The notes under the pieces were generated by a model. It worked only from the letters and a program-made list of their open reading frames with translations. It was not told the origin of the DNA and did no database searches. From positions 186,001-250,000 of the forward strand of contig NZ_JABBGE010000006.1 of NCBI RefSeq assembly GCF_012927245.1: DNA of 64,000 nucleotides, read 5' to 3'. The position numbers were made by a program, and so were the translations under genes. Shown here one piece after another: positions 52,693 to 61,845 of this stretch (the first letter of the stretch is position 1; every line of letters begins with the position of its first letter). This DNA comes from Streptomyces sp. R302. GTDB lineage: Bacteria; Actinomycetota; Actinomycetes; Streptomycetales; Streptomycetaceae.

Positions 52693-54906
52693 ATGGCTTT
52701 CCCGTACATTCGCCCTATGGGAACCGAGGTCGATGCGTTCCTTGGTCAGCTGGCCCGCCACCTCAGACCACAGGTGACGACGCTGGCCGTCCTGCTGCTC
52801 CGGCGCATGAACGGCGAGCTCCCCGAGCTGTGGGAGAACGCGGACATCGGGGCCCTGTCCCTGGAGGAGACGGCCCAGCACGTCACCGCCCTTCTGGATC
52901 TCCTGGAGAACCGCCCCGGCGCGAGCGGGTCGAAGGCTCCCCCGGCCGCCCTGGCCCTGGGCCGCCTCTACGCCCGGCAGGGGATCCCGGTGAGCCGGCT
53001 CCTGCGCTCCTACCGGCTCGGCCACCTCGGTCTGTTCGAACAGGTGCAGGCCGAGGCCGCCCGTCTCACCGCCGACCGGCACCTGATCCACCTGGCCTCC
53101 ATGAGGCTGGTGACGCTCGGTTTCGACTACGTGGACCACTCCTCGGAAGAGGTCGTCGCCGCCTACCAGGAGGAACGCGACCGTCTGCTGGAGGGTCGGT
53201 TCGCCCTCACCGACAGGGCGAGCAAGCTCGTCGGGACCACACTCGACATCACCCGCACCGCCGAGGAGCTGACGGAGGTCTGCACCGAGGACTTCGCCGA
53301 CCTCGTCACCGTCGACCTCCTCGACTCCGCCCTCGACGAGACGGGCACGGGCTCGCCGGAGGCCCGGACGCAGCGCCGCGTCGCGCAGCGTTCCGTCCTC
53401 GACGGCTGTCCGGAGTCCCGGCTCCGCGTCGGTGAGACCCACGCCTACCCCGACGACTCGGAGCCGGTGCGCGCACTGGCCACCGGACGGTCCGTCCTGA
53501 AGCACATCGCGGGAACCGAGCTGCCCCCGTGGGTGGCTCCGTCCGCGTCCCACGGCCGGGTCCTGCGCGACCTCGGCCTCCACTCCGTACTCCTCGTGCC
53601 CCTGCACGCCCGCGGGGACACCCTGGGCCTGGTGCAGTTCGTACGCCATCGCACCTCGGTCCCCTTCGACGACGACGATCTCCTGCTGGCCCAGGAGATC
53701 GCCTCCAGGGCGGCGGTGTCCATCGACAACGCCCGCCGGTACACCCAGGAGCGTTCCACCGCGCTCACCCTCCAGCGGACCCTGCTGCCGCGGCACACGG
53801 CGAAGCAGTCGGCCGTCGATACGGCTTCGCGATACCTGCCCGCCGGTTCCCGCACGGGTGTGGGCGGCGACTGGTACGACGTCATCCCCTTGTCCGGGGC
53901 CCGCGTCGCGCTGGTCGTCGGCGACGTGGTCGGTCGCGGCCTCCACGCCGCCGCCACCATGGGCCGACTCCGCACGGCCGTCCGCGCCTTCGCCGACATC
54001 GATCTCATGCCCGACGAACTCCTCACGCATCTGGACGACGTGGTCATCCGGATGCAGCGCGAGGAGTCGCCGGACGAGGGCGAGACCAGCGCCACCTGCC
54101 TGTACGCGATCTACGACCCCGTCTCCCGCCGGTGTTCCCTCGCCAGTGCCGGCCATCTCCCGCCGACCGTGGTGACCTCCCCGGCCACCGGCGAGACCCC
54201 CCGGTCCTCCAGGGTGGTCGAGTCGCCCGAGGTGCCGATCGGACCGCCCCTCGGCCTGGGCGGACTCCCTTTCGAGACGGCCGAGTTCGAGCTGGCGGAG
54301 GACAGCCTGCTGGTCCTGCACACCGATGGGCTGATCGCCGGCCGCACGCGTGACGTGGACCTGGGACTCGCCACGCTGCACGACGTCCTCGCCTCGGCGC
54401 CGGACTCGCTGGAGGAGATCTGCGACCGGCTGCTGGCCGCGCTGCTACCCGGCCGCCCCGCCGATGACGTCGCCCTGCTCGTCGCCCGGACCCATGCCCT
54501 CGACCCGGACCACGTGGCCACGATGGACCTCCCGTCCGATCCGGCGGCCGTGTCCGGGGCCCGCCGCTTCGCCTCCGACGTCCTGGCGGCCTGGGGGCTG
54601 GAAGATCTTTCCTTCACCACGGAGCTGGTCGTCAGCGAACTGGTGACGAACGCGATCCGCTACGGCAAGAGCCCGATCCAGCTGCGCTTGATCCTCCAGT
54701 CGACGCTCACCTGCGAGGTCTCCGACGCCAGCAGCACCGCCCCGCACCTGCGCCACGCCCGGACCTTCGACGAAGGCGGCCGCGGCCTGCTCCTCGTGGC
54801 CCAGTGCGCGGAGCGCTGGGGGACGCGACACGGCCGCGAGGGAAAGGTCATCTGGGCCGAGCAGGCTCTCCCCGCGGCCGGCGCGTCGACCGCCGAAGTG
54901 ACGTAA
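52693..54906 (+). CDS. RsbRD-N/GAF/SpoIIE phosphatase with HATPase domain
   Basis: 737 residues; AAGGAG 8 nt before ATG 52693. N-terminal helical RsbRD/PucR-N-like domain (about 10-160, RQGIPVSRLLRSYRLGHLGL), GAF (about 185-350), PP2C SpoIIE (about 375-590, GVGGDWYDVIPL, GDVVGRGLHAA), HATPase (about 605-725, ELVTNAIRYG). A partner-switching regulator. Sharing the N-domain type with the PucR regulator at the other end of the cluster is notable. It begins 47 nt after the PhyH stop, so it may be cotranscribed. Confidence 0.85.
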   Translation: MAFPYIRPMGTEVDAFLGQLARHLRPQVTTLAVLLLRRMNGELPELWENADIGALSLEETAQHVTALLDLLENRPGASGSKAPPAALALGRLYARQGIPVSRLLRSYRLGHLGLFEQVQAEAARLTADRHLIHLASMRLVTLGFDYVDHSSEEVVAAYQEERDRLLEGRFALTDRASKLVGTTLDITRTAEELTEVCTEDFADLVTVDLLDSALDETGTGSPEARTQRRVAQRSVLDGCPESRLRVGETHAYPDDSEPVRALATGRSVLKHIAGTELPPWVAPSASHGRVLRDLGLHSVLLVPLHARGDTLGLVQFVRHRTSVPFDDDDLLLAQEIASRAAVSIDNARRYTQERSTALTLQRTLLPRHTAKQSAVDTASRYLPAGSRTGVGGDWYDVIPLSGARVALVVGDVVGRGLHAAATMGRLRTAVRAFADIDLMPDELLTHLDDVVIRMQREESPDEGETSATCLYAIYDPVSRRCSLASAGHLPPTVVTSPATGETPRSSRVVESPEVPIGPPLGLGGLPFETAEFELAEDSLLVLHTDGLIAGRTRDVDLGLATLHDVLASAPDSLEEICDRLLAALLPGRPADDVALLVARTHALDPDHVATMDLPSDPAAVSGARRFASDVLAAWGLEDLSFTTELVVSELVTNAIRYGKSPIQLRLILQSTLTCEVSDASSTAPHLRHARTFDEGGRGLLLVAQCAERWGTRHGREGKVIWAEQALPAAGASTAEVT

Positions 54907-54924
54907 TGCCTGCTCCGCGCCGAC

Positions 54925-54951
54925 TTGATCGATCGACTAAGTCGATATAGT
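54925..54951 (+). promoter_or_regulatory. TetR promoter/operator, leaderless
   Basis: -10 TATAGT (54946-54951) is 6 nt from ATG 54958, so transcription starts at the ATG. A -35 TTGATC (54925-54930) is slightly close (15 nt). Between them is ATCGACT-A-AGTCGAT (54932-54946), a perfect 7-bp inverted repeat: autoregulatory operator. Confidence 0.75.
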
Positions 54952-54957
54952 GGGCCT

Positions 54958-55584
54958 ATGGCTCATGTTTCCGCGGCGGAGCGCCGCCCCCAGTTGATCA
55001 AGGCGGCCATCGACCTCATGACCCGGGAGGGCGTCGCCGCGGGGAGCACCCGCGCCATCGCCGCGGAGCTCGGCGTCGCGCAGGCCACCGTCCACTACAC
55101 CTTCGGTACGAAGGAGGACCTGTACCGAGCCGTCATGGACCAGATCACCGACGAGCTGGTCGCGCAGGTGCAGCGGGCGGCGCCGCAGGACGCGGGCTTC
55201 GAGGAGACCTTCAGCGCCCTGGCGGGTGCCCTGTGGGGCACCGTGCGCGAGCCGTCGTCGCACCACCAGCTGCTCAGCGAGCTCACCATGTTCGCCCTGC
55301 GCGTGCCCGGTCTCAACGAGGCCCGGCAGAGCCACTACCGGCGGGTCATAGAGGTGACCGCGCAGGTGATCACGGAGACGGCGGAGAGGACGGGGCAGGA
55401 ACTGGCCGAGTCCCCGGAGACGGTGGCGCGCTTCTTCCTCTCCGGCTTCGACGGACTCACCATGCAGGTCCTCCAGTGCCTGCCGGACGAGGCCACCGAG
55501 CGGACGGGGCTCCGGGCGCTCGTGGCCGCGACCGTGGCGCTGGCGAAGGGGGACCTCGACCTCCCGGACGTACCGGTGGGCTGA
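54958..55584 (+). CDS. TetR-family regulator (likely of CYP102)
   Basis: 208 residues. N-terminal helix-turn-helix (RAIAAELGVAQATVHYTFGTKEDLYRAV, quoted in part: GVAQATVHYTFGTKEDL, about 40-56); C-terminal helical ligand domain. Convergent with the CYP102 gene and separated by a strong terminator. TetR proteins next to CYP102 genes (Bm3R1-type) repress them until fatty acids or similar ligands bind. Sites similar to its own operator occur upstream of CYP102 and the ADH gene. Confidence 0.88.
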   Translation: MAHVSAAERRPQLIKAAIDLMTREGVAAGSTRAIAAELGVAQATVHYTFGTKEDLYRAVMDQITDELVAQVQRAAPQDAGFEETFSALAGALWGTVREPSSHHQLLSELTMFALRVPGLNEARQSHYRRVIEVTAQVITETAERTGQELAESPETVARFFLSGFDGLTMQVLQCLPDEATERTGLRALVAATVALAKGDLDLPDVPVG

Positions 55585-55592
55585 CACCACGC

Positions 55593-55638
55593 GAAACGGT
55601 GGCGGGCACACCCGGGAAGGCGTGCCCACCACCGTTTC
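55593..55638. terminator. Bidirectional hairpin terminator
   Basis: 17-bp arms GAAACGGTGGCGGGCAC (55593-55609) and 55622-55638 with one mismatch, 12-nt loop, between the convergent TetR and CYP102 genes. Confidence 0.9.
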
Positions 55639-55648
55639 CGCGGGGGAA

Positions 55649-58600
55649 TCAGCCGGCCCAGACGTCCTCGACGTAGCGTCCGGACGCGACCAGGGCCGCG
55701 AGCCAGGCCACGGCCTCCTCGTCGCTCGCACCGGTCCGCTCACGGTGGATCGCCATGAACGCCTCCCGGACGGCGGGAGCCATCCGGCGGCCGTCGCCGC
55801 AGATGTAGACGCGTCCGCCGGCCTCCAGGACCGCCCACACCTCCTCGCTCTCGCGGGCGATGCGCTCCTGGACGAAGCGGGCGCCGTTCTCGGGCGCGTG
55901 CATGAAGGTGGGGCGCATGCTCACCGCGCCGGCCGCCTCGGCCGCCTCGAACTCGTCCCGGTGGAGGTAGTCCACGTCCGGGTGGTCGCAGCCGAAGTAG
56001 CAGAGCAGGGTGCCGGTCGAGCCGCTGTGGTGACGGTCGAGGACCGCGCCGCGGAAGGGCGCGAGGCCGGTGCCCGCGCTGACCAGGATCACCGGCACGG
56101 AGGTGTCCTCGGGGAGGCGGAAGGACTCGCTGCACGGCAGCACCCGGGCCTGGATCACGTCACCCGCGTCCACGGTCTGCAGGAAGTGCGAGGCGATGCC
56201 CCGGAAGGTGCCCTCTCCCGAGCGGTGGGGCGCGGCGAGCAGTGACACCATCAGGTCGGCCTCGCCGGGCCGGGCCGCGGCGGACGACGAGATCGAGTAG
56301 TGCCGGGGACGCAGTACGGGCAGCAGCTCCAGGAAGCGCTCGAAGGGCAGTTCGCACGCGCGGTAGCGCTCCAGGAGGTCCAGGACGCTGAGCCCCGCGA
56401 CGGTCACCTGCTCCCGGAAGGTCTCGGGTTCGGCGGTGGCGAAGGCGAGGAGCGGCTGCTTCTCGGGCGGGCAGGGGGTGTGTTCGGCGAGCACGGCGAT
56501 CTGCTCCTGGGTGGCCGCGTCCTGGAGCTCGACGAAGTCGGTGAGCAGGCGGCGCAGGGTCAGCGGCCGGTCGACGGGCAGGGCGCCCCGGCTGCGGCGG
56601 CGGGCACGCAGCCGGACGGTGCGGTCCAGGTCGAGGCCGAAGCGGTCGGCGACGCGCTGGACGAGGGCCTCGGGGTTGCTCGGCAGGACGGCCAGGTGGT
56701 CGGCGGTGCGGTAGGTGACGCCCTCGGGCAGCCGGAGCCGCAGGAACCGCTTGGAGCGCCCCAGTTCGTGGTCGGTGTCGACGAGTTCGTACGCGTCGAG
56801 GACCTCCATCGGCCGGACTCCGTGGCGCTCGGCGAGACCGCCGAGGACCGACTCCGAGGTGTCCTCCAGCTCGTAAAGCCCTCCCCCTTCCGCCTCGGGC
56901 GCGGGGGCGGCCGTCTCACCGGCGGCGGCCTCGCCGTACTCGTCCAGAAGCGCCTTCCACAGGTCTTCCGTCCACTGGTCGACCACACCGCCGAAGTCGC
57001 CGGAGGCGTCGGCGCTGCCGCGCTCCAGGAGCGGGACGGCGCCGGCGGCGGTCAGACGCTCGTCGATCAGGGTGGGGATCCGCTGGTAGGTGGCCGCCCA
57101 GTTGCGGTCGCCGACACCGAGGACGGCGTACCGCAGCCCGGCGAGCGAGCCGGGGGCGAGGTGCTCCAGCGAGGCGACGAACTCGGCGGCGTCGTCGGTG
57201 GGGCGGCCGTTGTAGGAAGCGGCGACGATGACGACGGGGCCCTTGGAGCCGGCCAGCCTCTCCGTGTACTGGTCGAGGGAGGCGACGGACGGGGTGAAAC
57301 CGTGCTCCTCGCCGTCCGTGCCGAGGTCGCGGGCGATGCCGGCGCAGGTGCCGAGGTTGGAGCCGTGCAGCAGGGTCAGCGCGGTGCCGCTCGCCCGGCG
57401 CGCCACGGTCGCGGTCCGGCTCGTGGCCGGGTCCGCCGCCGTCGCGGCGGGCCGGCGCCGCTCGTCGCCGGTGCGGCGGGCGAGCCGCAGGCTGAACCCG
57501 TCGGGCTTGATGGTCAGCGTCGACTTGATCTTCAGCTGGTAGTCGGTGTGGTCGATCAGGCGGTAGCGGTGCACCAGCAGGCCGAGCAGCAAGGTGGCCT
57601 CGTGCAGCGCGAACTGGCGGCCGATGCAGGCCCGTTCGCCGTTGCCGAACGGCTTGAAGGCGTGGACCGAGCGGGCCGCCTCCCGCTCGGGCGTGAAGCG
57701 CTCGGGATCGAACAGCTCGACGTTCTCCCCCCAGGCGGCGTCGCGGTGAAGGGCCGAGGCGATCACCATCAGCGAATCGCCCTTGCGTACGGGGTACTTG
57801 CCCCCGATGACGGTGTCCTCGATCGGCTCGACGGCGTACGCGGGCGCCGTCGGCCACAGCCGCAGGCTCTCGTTGAGTATCTGGCGGATGTAGGTGAGCT
57901 TGCCGATGTCACCGTACTGGGGGTCCGGGGATTCGGTGTCGCCCCACAGGGCGTCCACCTCGGCCTGGGCCCTGGCGAGCACCTCGGGGTGCTTGGTCAG
58001 GTAGTACAGGGCGAAGGAGAGCGCGCTGCTGGTGGTCTCGTGGCCGGCGATGAGGAAGGTGATCACCTGGTGCCGGATGTTGACGTCGTCCAGCGGCTCG
58101 CCCGTGACGGGATCCTTGGTGTGCAGCATCAGCCCCATCAGGTCGTCCGTGCCGGTGTCACCGGAGGCGCGGCGCTCCCTGATCACGTCGTCCACGAGGT
58201 CCGTCATCAGGTCGACGTCCTCGCGGAACTGCTCGACCTTCTTCCTCTTGAACAGCTCGGAGCCCGGGATGGACTCGCCCTTCTCCTGGGCGAAGACGAG
58301 GGCCCGGGCCATCGCCTCGACGAACGGATGCAGGTCGTCGCGGCGGAAGGACTCGAAGTCGTAGCCGAAGCCGCACAGGCCGATCGTGTCGAAGGTCAGC
58401 CGGGTCATCTCGTCGGGCACGTCCACCGACTGGACCCCGGCCAGCCGGTCCCACTTGCCGATCAGCGAGCGGGCGACCGTGAGCATGGGGGCGTGGTAGC
58501 TGCGCATCGCGCCGAGTGAGAACGCGGGCATCAGGATGTCGTGGGCCTTGCGCCAGTTCGGTTCGTGGTTGTAGGCGGTGAACAGACCGTCCCCGGCCAG

Positions 58601-58864
58601 GGCCCGGACCTCGACCAGGTCGGCGTGGACGTGCTTGCGGAACCGGCTCTCGTCCGACAGTTCGGTCACGAGGTCCAGACCGCCGACCATGACGGTGTCC
58701 CTCCCGAAGATGCGCAGCCGGTACACGGGTCCGAACTCCCTGAACTCCTTCAACAGGTAGGCCAGGAAGTCCGCGCCCGCGGGAACGTTGAACGCGTGGC
58801 CTACGAGGGGCAGCGGGGGGCGCTCGGGGATCGCCCGCGCCGCACCTACGGACACCTGAGTCAT
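55649..58864 (-). CDS. Self-sufficient CYP102-type P450:reductase fusion
   Basis: 1071 residues from ATG 58864 (AAAGG at 7 nt). P450 domain about 1-460: I-helix AGHETTSSAL, ExxR in NESLRLW, heme loop FGNGERACIG (Cys about 411). Linker, flavodoxin/FMN domain about 495-635 (HGSNLGTCAGIARDLG), FAD/NADPH ferredoxin-reductase domain about 670-1071 (RHYSISSS, GTGLAPFRGA, YICGDGRRM). Like P450 BM3 it should hydroxylate fatty acids or similar chains near the terminus using NADPH alone. It probably responds to the TetR opposite. Confidence 0.95.
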   Translation of the reverse strand: MTQVSVGAARAIPERPPLPLVGHAFNVPAGADFLAYLLKEFREFGPVYRLRIFGRDTVMVGGLDLVTELSDESRFRKHVHADLVEVRALAGDGLFTAYNHEPNWRKAHDILMPAFSLGAMRSYHAPMLTVARSLIGKWDRLAGVQSVDVPDEMTRLTFDTIGLCGFGYDFESFRRDDLHPFVEAMARALVFAQEKGESIPGSELFKRKKVEQFREDVDLMTDLVDDVIRERRASGDTGTDDLMGLMLHTKDPVTGEPLDDVNIRHQVITFLIAGHETTSSALSFALYYLTKHPEVLARAQAEVDALWGDTESPDPQYGDIGKLTYIRQILNESLRLWPTAPAYAVEPIEDTVIGGKYPVRKGDSLMVIASALHRDAAWGENVELFDPERFTPEREAARSVHAFKPFGNGERACIGRQFALHEATLLLGLLVHRYRLIDHTDYQLKIKSTLTIKPDGFSLRLARRTGDERRRPAATAADPATSRTATVARRASGTALTLLHGSNLGTCAGIARDLGTDGEEHGFTPSVASLDQYTERLAGSKGPVVIVAASYNGRPTDDAAEFVASLEHLAPGSLAGLRYAVLGVGDRNWAATYQRIPTLIDERLTAAGAVPLLERGSADASGDFGGVVDQWTEDLWKALLDEYGEAAAGETAAPAPEAEGGGLYELEDTSESVLGGLAERHGVRPMEVLDAYELVDTDHELGRSKRFLRLRLPEGVTYRTADHLAVLPSNPEALVQRVADRFGLDLDRTVRLRARRRSRGALPVDRPLTLRRLLTDFVELQDAATQEQIAVLAEHTPCPPEKQPLLAFATAEPETFREQVTVAGLSVLDLLERYRACELPFERFLELLPVLRPRHYSISSSAAARPGEADLMVSLLAAPHRSGEGTFRGIASHFLQTVDAGDVIQARVLPCSESFRLPEDTSVPVILVSAGTGLAPFRGAVLDRHHSGSTGTLLCYFGCDHPDVDYLHRDEFEAAEAAGAVSMRPTFMHAPENGARFVQERIARESEEVWAVLEAGGRVYICGDGRRMAPAVREAFMAIHRERTGASDEEAVAWLAALVASGRYVEDVWAG

Positions 58865-58911
58865 GAGCGTGCCTTTCGTCGCACTCCAGCAGTCGCCCAC
58901 CAACCTACATG

Positions 58912-58967
58912 CGACTTTGTCGAGTGAACATGTCGGTTGACTGTATTGAAGGACACAGTCGATCGAC
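58912..58967. promoter_or_regulatory. TetR-like operator sites between CYP102 and ADH
   Basis: CGACTTTGTCGA (58912-58923) resembles the TetR operator; CATGTCGGTTGAC (58929-58941) resembles half of the ADH-proximal palindrome; GTCGATCGAC (58958-58967) is a perfect 10-bp palindrome. They fill the divergent promoter region. Confidence 0.6.
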
Positions 58968-59040
58968 GGAACTCGACGAGCCCTGCGAACGTCCGGCGGA
59001 AACGGCTTGACAGGCGACCTCGTCACTGGACACGGTTGAG

Positions 59041-59064
59041 CGACATGGTCAACCGACCATGTCG
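59041..59064 (+). promoter_or_regulatory. Palindromic operator upstream of the ADH gene
   Basis: Arms CGACATGGTC (59041-59050) and GACCATGTCG (59055-59064), spacer AACC; perfect. It lies 52 nt before ATG 59117. Confidence 0.75.
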
Positions 59065-59116
59065 AGCGCACGAGCTGCGTGCGCGCTATTCACCGAGCAC
59101 ACATCGAGGTTTCCGC

Positions 59117-60178
59117 ATGAACACCATGCTGGCCGGACGGCTGCGCCTGGACACCCGTACCTTCGCCGTCGAAGAGGTCCCGATCCCGGTTCCCGGCCCG
59201 GGCGAGGTCCTCGTCGAGGTGCGGGCCGCCGGCGTCTGCCTGTCCGACATCCATCTGATCGACGGCAGCCTGAGCCCCTTCTACCCCGTCGACGCCGTCA
59301 GGGACTCCGGCGCCATCACCCCCGGCCACGAGGTGGCAGGCGTCGTCCACACCGTGGGCCCCGACGTGAAGGGCGACTGGACCCCCGGCCGGCGGGTCGT
59401 GCTCCAGGCCGGACAGGCATGCGGCGACTGCGCCGACTGCCTGCGCCACATGCTCTGCCGCCGGCCCCTGACCCGGGGAGTGGACTACGACGGGGGTTGG
59501 GCGCAGTACGCCCTCGCCCGCGAGGACACCCTGCTCCCCATCCCGGACCACCTGCCGTTCGACCAGGCCGCGATCATCCCCGACGCCGTCTCCACCCCGT
59601 ACGCCGCGATCGTGGAGACCGGCGCGGTCCGCCCCGCCCAGGCCGTCGGCATCTGGGGAGCCGGAGGCCTCGGCGCCCACGGCATCCGGCTCGCCCGCCT
59701 GGTCGGAGCCGCCCCCGTCATCGCCGTCGACCCGCTGCCCTCCGCACGCGAGCGCGCCCTCCTCTTCGGCGCCGACCACGCGCTCGACCCCATGGCCGGA
59801 GACTTCGCCGAGGCGGTGCGCGAGGCCACGGCGGGCCGGGGCATCGACGTCGCCTTCGACTTCGCGGGCGTCGGAGCGGCCCGCGCCCAGGCCACCACCG
59901 TGCTCGGCCCGAACGGTGTCCTGGTGCTCGCCGGCCTCACCCCCGAGCCGGTCACCGTCGCCGACAGCATCGACTTCTGCTTCAACGTCCGGCAGATCCG
60001 CGGGCACTACGGCTCCGAGCCGGAGCACGTGGAACAGCTCGTCGGACTGGCGGCCGCCGGACGGATCGACCTCGGCCCCTCCGTCAGCGCCCACGTCCCG
60101 CTGGCGGAGGCCGCGGACGCCGTCGCCCGCCTGGAGAAGAAGATCGGAGACCCCATCCGCCTCGTGCTCACCCCCTGA
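59117..60178 (+). CDS. Zinc-binding alcohol dehydrogenase
   Basis: 353 residues; GAGG 7 nt before ATG 59117. AAGVCLSDIHLIDG (catalytic Cys about 40), PGHEVAG (about 75), structural four-Cys C-x2-C-x2-C-x4-C (GQACGDCADCLRHMLC, variant spacing, about 101-115), Rossmann WGAGGLGAHGIRLA (about 179). Divergent from CYP102 under similar operators, so it may oxidise the omega-hydroxylated product (inference). Confidence 0.88.
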   Translation: MNTMLAGRLRLDTRTFAVEEVPIPVPGPGEVLVEVRAAGVCLSDIHLIDGSLSPFYPVDAVRDSGAITPGHEVAGVVHTVGPDVKGDWTPGRRVVLQAGQACGDCADCLRHMLCRRPLTRGVDYDGGWAQYALAREDTLLPIPDHLPFDQAAIIPDAVSTPYAAIVETGAVRPAQAVGIWGAGGLGAHGIRLARLVGAAPVIAVDPLPSARERALLFGADHALDPMAGDFAEAVREATAGRGIDVAFDFAGVGAARAQATTVLGPNGVLVLAGLTPEPVTVADSIDFCFNVRQIRGHYGSEPEHVEQLVGLAAAGRIDLGPSVSAHVPLAEAADAVARLEKKIGDPIRLVLTP

Positions 60179-60275
60179 GCAGGAGGGCGGTGCGTACGTC
60201 CCCGGCGTCAGCCGGACCGGGCGGCGCGGGCCGGGTGCGCCGGCCGGTCCGGTACTGCCTGGCCCGGGGGCCCTT

Positions 60276-60310
60276 CTCTGCCAGCGTTTTCGCAGTTCAA
60301 GGGCCGTATC
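60276..60310 (+). repeat. 35-bp hairpin motif, copy B
   Basis: Begins CTCTGCCAGCGTTTTCGCAG; matches copy A at 29 of 35 positions. CTGC/GCAG can pair. Located between the ADH stop and the minus-strand stop at 60309. Confidence 0.4.
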
Positions 60311-61370
60311 AGCGCATGTGGGGCGCGGTGGCGGGCGACAGGGGCGTGCGCAGGGCGCTTGCGGAGCGGGACCAGGCGTCCACGACGTGGGCGGCCAGCC
60401 GGTCCTCCAGGAGGCAGGTCGCGGTGATGCCGAAGGCGACCTCGGGGGCGAGCGCGGGCTCGGCGTCCAGGAGGCCGCCCACGACGTCCCGGCGCACCAC
60501 CTGCTCGTGGACGGCGTCGGCCTCCACGTGCTCGTCGAAGTACCGCCCGGCGGCCGCGCCCGCCCCGGTCCTGCGCGTCGCCGCGGCGATGCGGGAGGCG
60601 GCGGGCGGCGAGGTCGTCTCCAGGACGGCGAAGTGGCCCACGAGCGCCCCGCGCAGTCTCCGGTGCAGGCCGAAGAGCGACATCAGGTTCGAGGCCGCCA
60701 GGAGTTCCGCGCCGGCGGCGTCGGTGTACCGCCCGTACGAGGGGTCGAGGTCGAGGGCGGCCATCAGGTCCGCGTACAACCGGGAGTGCATCCGCTCCGG
60801 CCGCCCGCAGCCGTACTCGTCGTACTCGACGGCCACCATCGCCGCCTTGGCGCGCCCGAGCAGCCGGGGCACGACCCACAGGTGCGGATCGGCCTCGCGC
60901 AGCTGGTGGACGGAGCGCAGGGCGGCGTACTCGCGGAGGTGCCACGACTCGCCCCGGGACATCAGGAAGTCCGGGACGCCGGTGCCGTCGGCCGGTTCGA
61001 CGAGCAGGGCGTCCAGGGCCTCGCCGACGTCCGGGAGGGGGCTGCAGTCGTGGCGCAGCGCGCTCTCGAAGCGGTGTTCCAGCAGGGCTCGCACCCCAAG
61101 GAGGCCGGGGTCCCATTCCAGGGTGTCGGGGACGCCGGCGAAGCCGCGGTAGTGGAGCTCGTAGCAGAGGTGGAGGGCGAGCTGGAGATCCTCGCCGTAC
61201 GGGGAGCAGCGTGCGATCTCCGCGGGCCGCGGCAGCCGCGCGCCGCCGCCGTCGAGCAGTCGGCTCCGTATCGCCCCGGACACCTCGCCCCGCGCCTCGG
61301 GGGCCTCGGGGGTCCCGGGAGCCCTGGCGGATTCGGGCTCGGTGGCGGAAGACGTCGGCAGCGGAGTCAT
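60309..61370 (-). CDS. Haem-oxygenase-like diiron (iron-containing redox) protein
   Basis: 353 residues, nearly all helical. ELHYRGFAG (about 70), HLREYAALRSVHQLREADPH (Glu/His ligands about 142-161), YDEYGCGRPERMHSRLY (about 183-199) and YFDEHVEADAVHE (about 276-288) match the Haem_oxygenas_2/HDO-type scaffold, whose members do N-oxygenation, desaturation or decarboxylation. Starts in an ATGA overlap with the CDGSH gene, which probably supplies electrons or is a partner. Substrate unknown. Confidence 0.85.
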   Translation of the reverse strand: MTPLPTSSATEPESARAPGTPEAPEARGEVSGAIRSRLLDGGGARLPRPAEIARCSPYGEDLQLALHLCYELHYRGFAGVPDTLEWDPGLLGVRALLEHRFESALRHDCSPLPDVGEALDALLVEPADGTGVPDFLMSRGESWHLREYAALRSVHQLREADPHLWVVPRLLGRAKAAMVAVEYDEYGCGRPERMHSRLYADLMAALDLDPSYGRYTDAAGAELLAASNLMSLFGLHRRLRGALVGHFAVLETTSPPAASRIAAATRRTGAGAAAGRYFDEHVEADAVHEQVVRRDVVGGLLDAEPALAPEVAFGITATCLLEDRLAAHVVDAWSRSASALRTPLSPATAPHMR

Positions 61371-61711
61371 GACGACCCCGCCTTCTCCGCCTTCTCCACC
61401 TTTTCTGCCTTCTCCCCCTTCGCCGCCTTCCCGGGCGATCTGCGGGTGCGGCGCCGGTGGCTGGTGTCGCAGAAGGGGGCCCGCAGGCTCCGCCGGCAGG
61501 TGCAGAGGGCCATCACGGGCCGCTCGCAGCGGATCACCGTCCCGTCGGGCATGACGATCTCCGCGGGCCCCTCGACGAGCAGCGGCCCCTCCGGCAGCGG
61601 CCGGAGGCGGGGCGGATCCGTGCGGGAGCGTGCGGAGCCGGGGCGTCCCGCTCCGTCGTCCTCACGGCACGGCACCGGCGGACAACCATGGGCGTTCGGG
61701 GAAGCCGACAT
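61367..61711 (-). CDS. CDGSH-type iron-sulfur protein
   Basis: 114 residues; ATG 61711 with GGAGGG 6-7 nt upstream. The cluster motif reads CTCRRSLRAPFCDTSH (about 70-85): C-x-C-x8-C-x3-H ligands intact, with CDTSH in place of CDGSH. A Lys/Glu-rich tail (KGEKAEKVEKAEKAG) follows. The 2Fe-2S protein is coupled by overlap to the diiron enzyme. Confidence 0.88.
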   Translation of the reverse strand: MSASPNAHGCPPVPCREDDGAGRPGSARSRTDPPRLRPLPEGPLLVEGPAEIVMPDGTVIRCERPVMALCTCRRSLRAPFCDTSHRRRTRRSPGKAAKGEKAEKVEKAEKAGSS

Positions 61712-61845
61712 CACACACCCTCCGTCGCGTCGACAGCGTCGATACGGCGCGACTGCCCGCCCCGCCGGGCTCGAACCGCGCGCCGCGACCGGGCGAGTGC
61801 GCGAGCCCGTGCCGGGTAGCCGCCTGCCGACGCGAGGAGCCGGCC

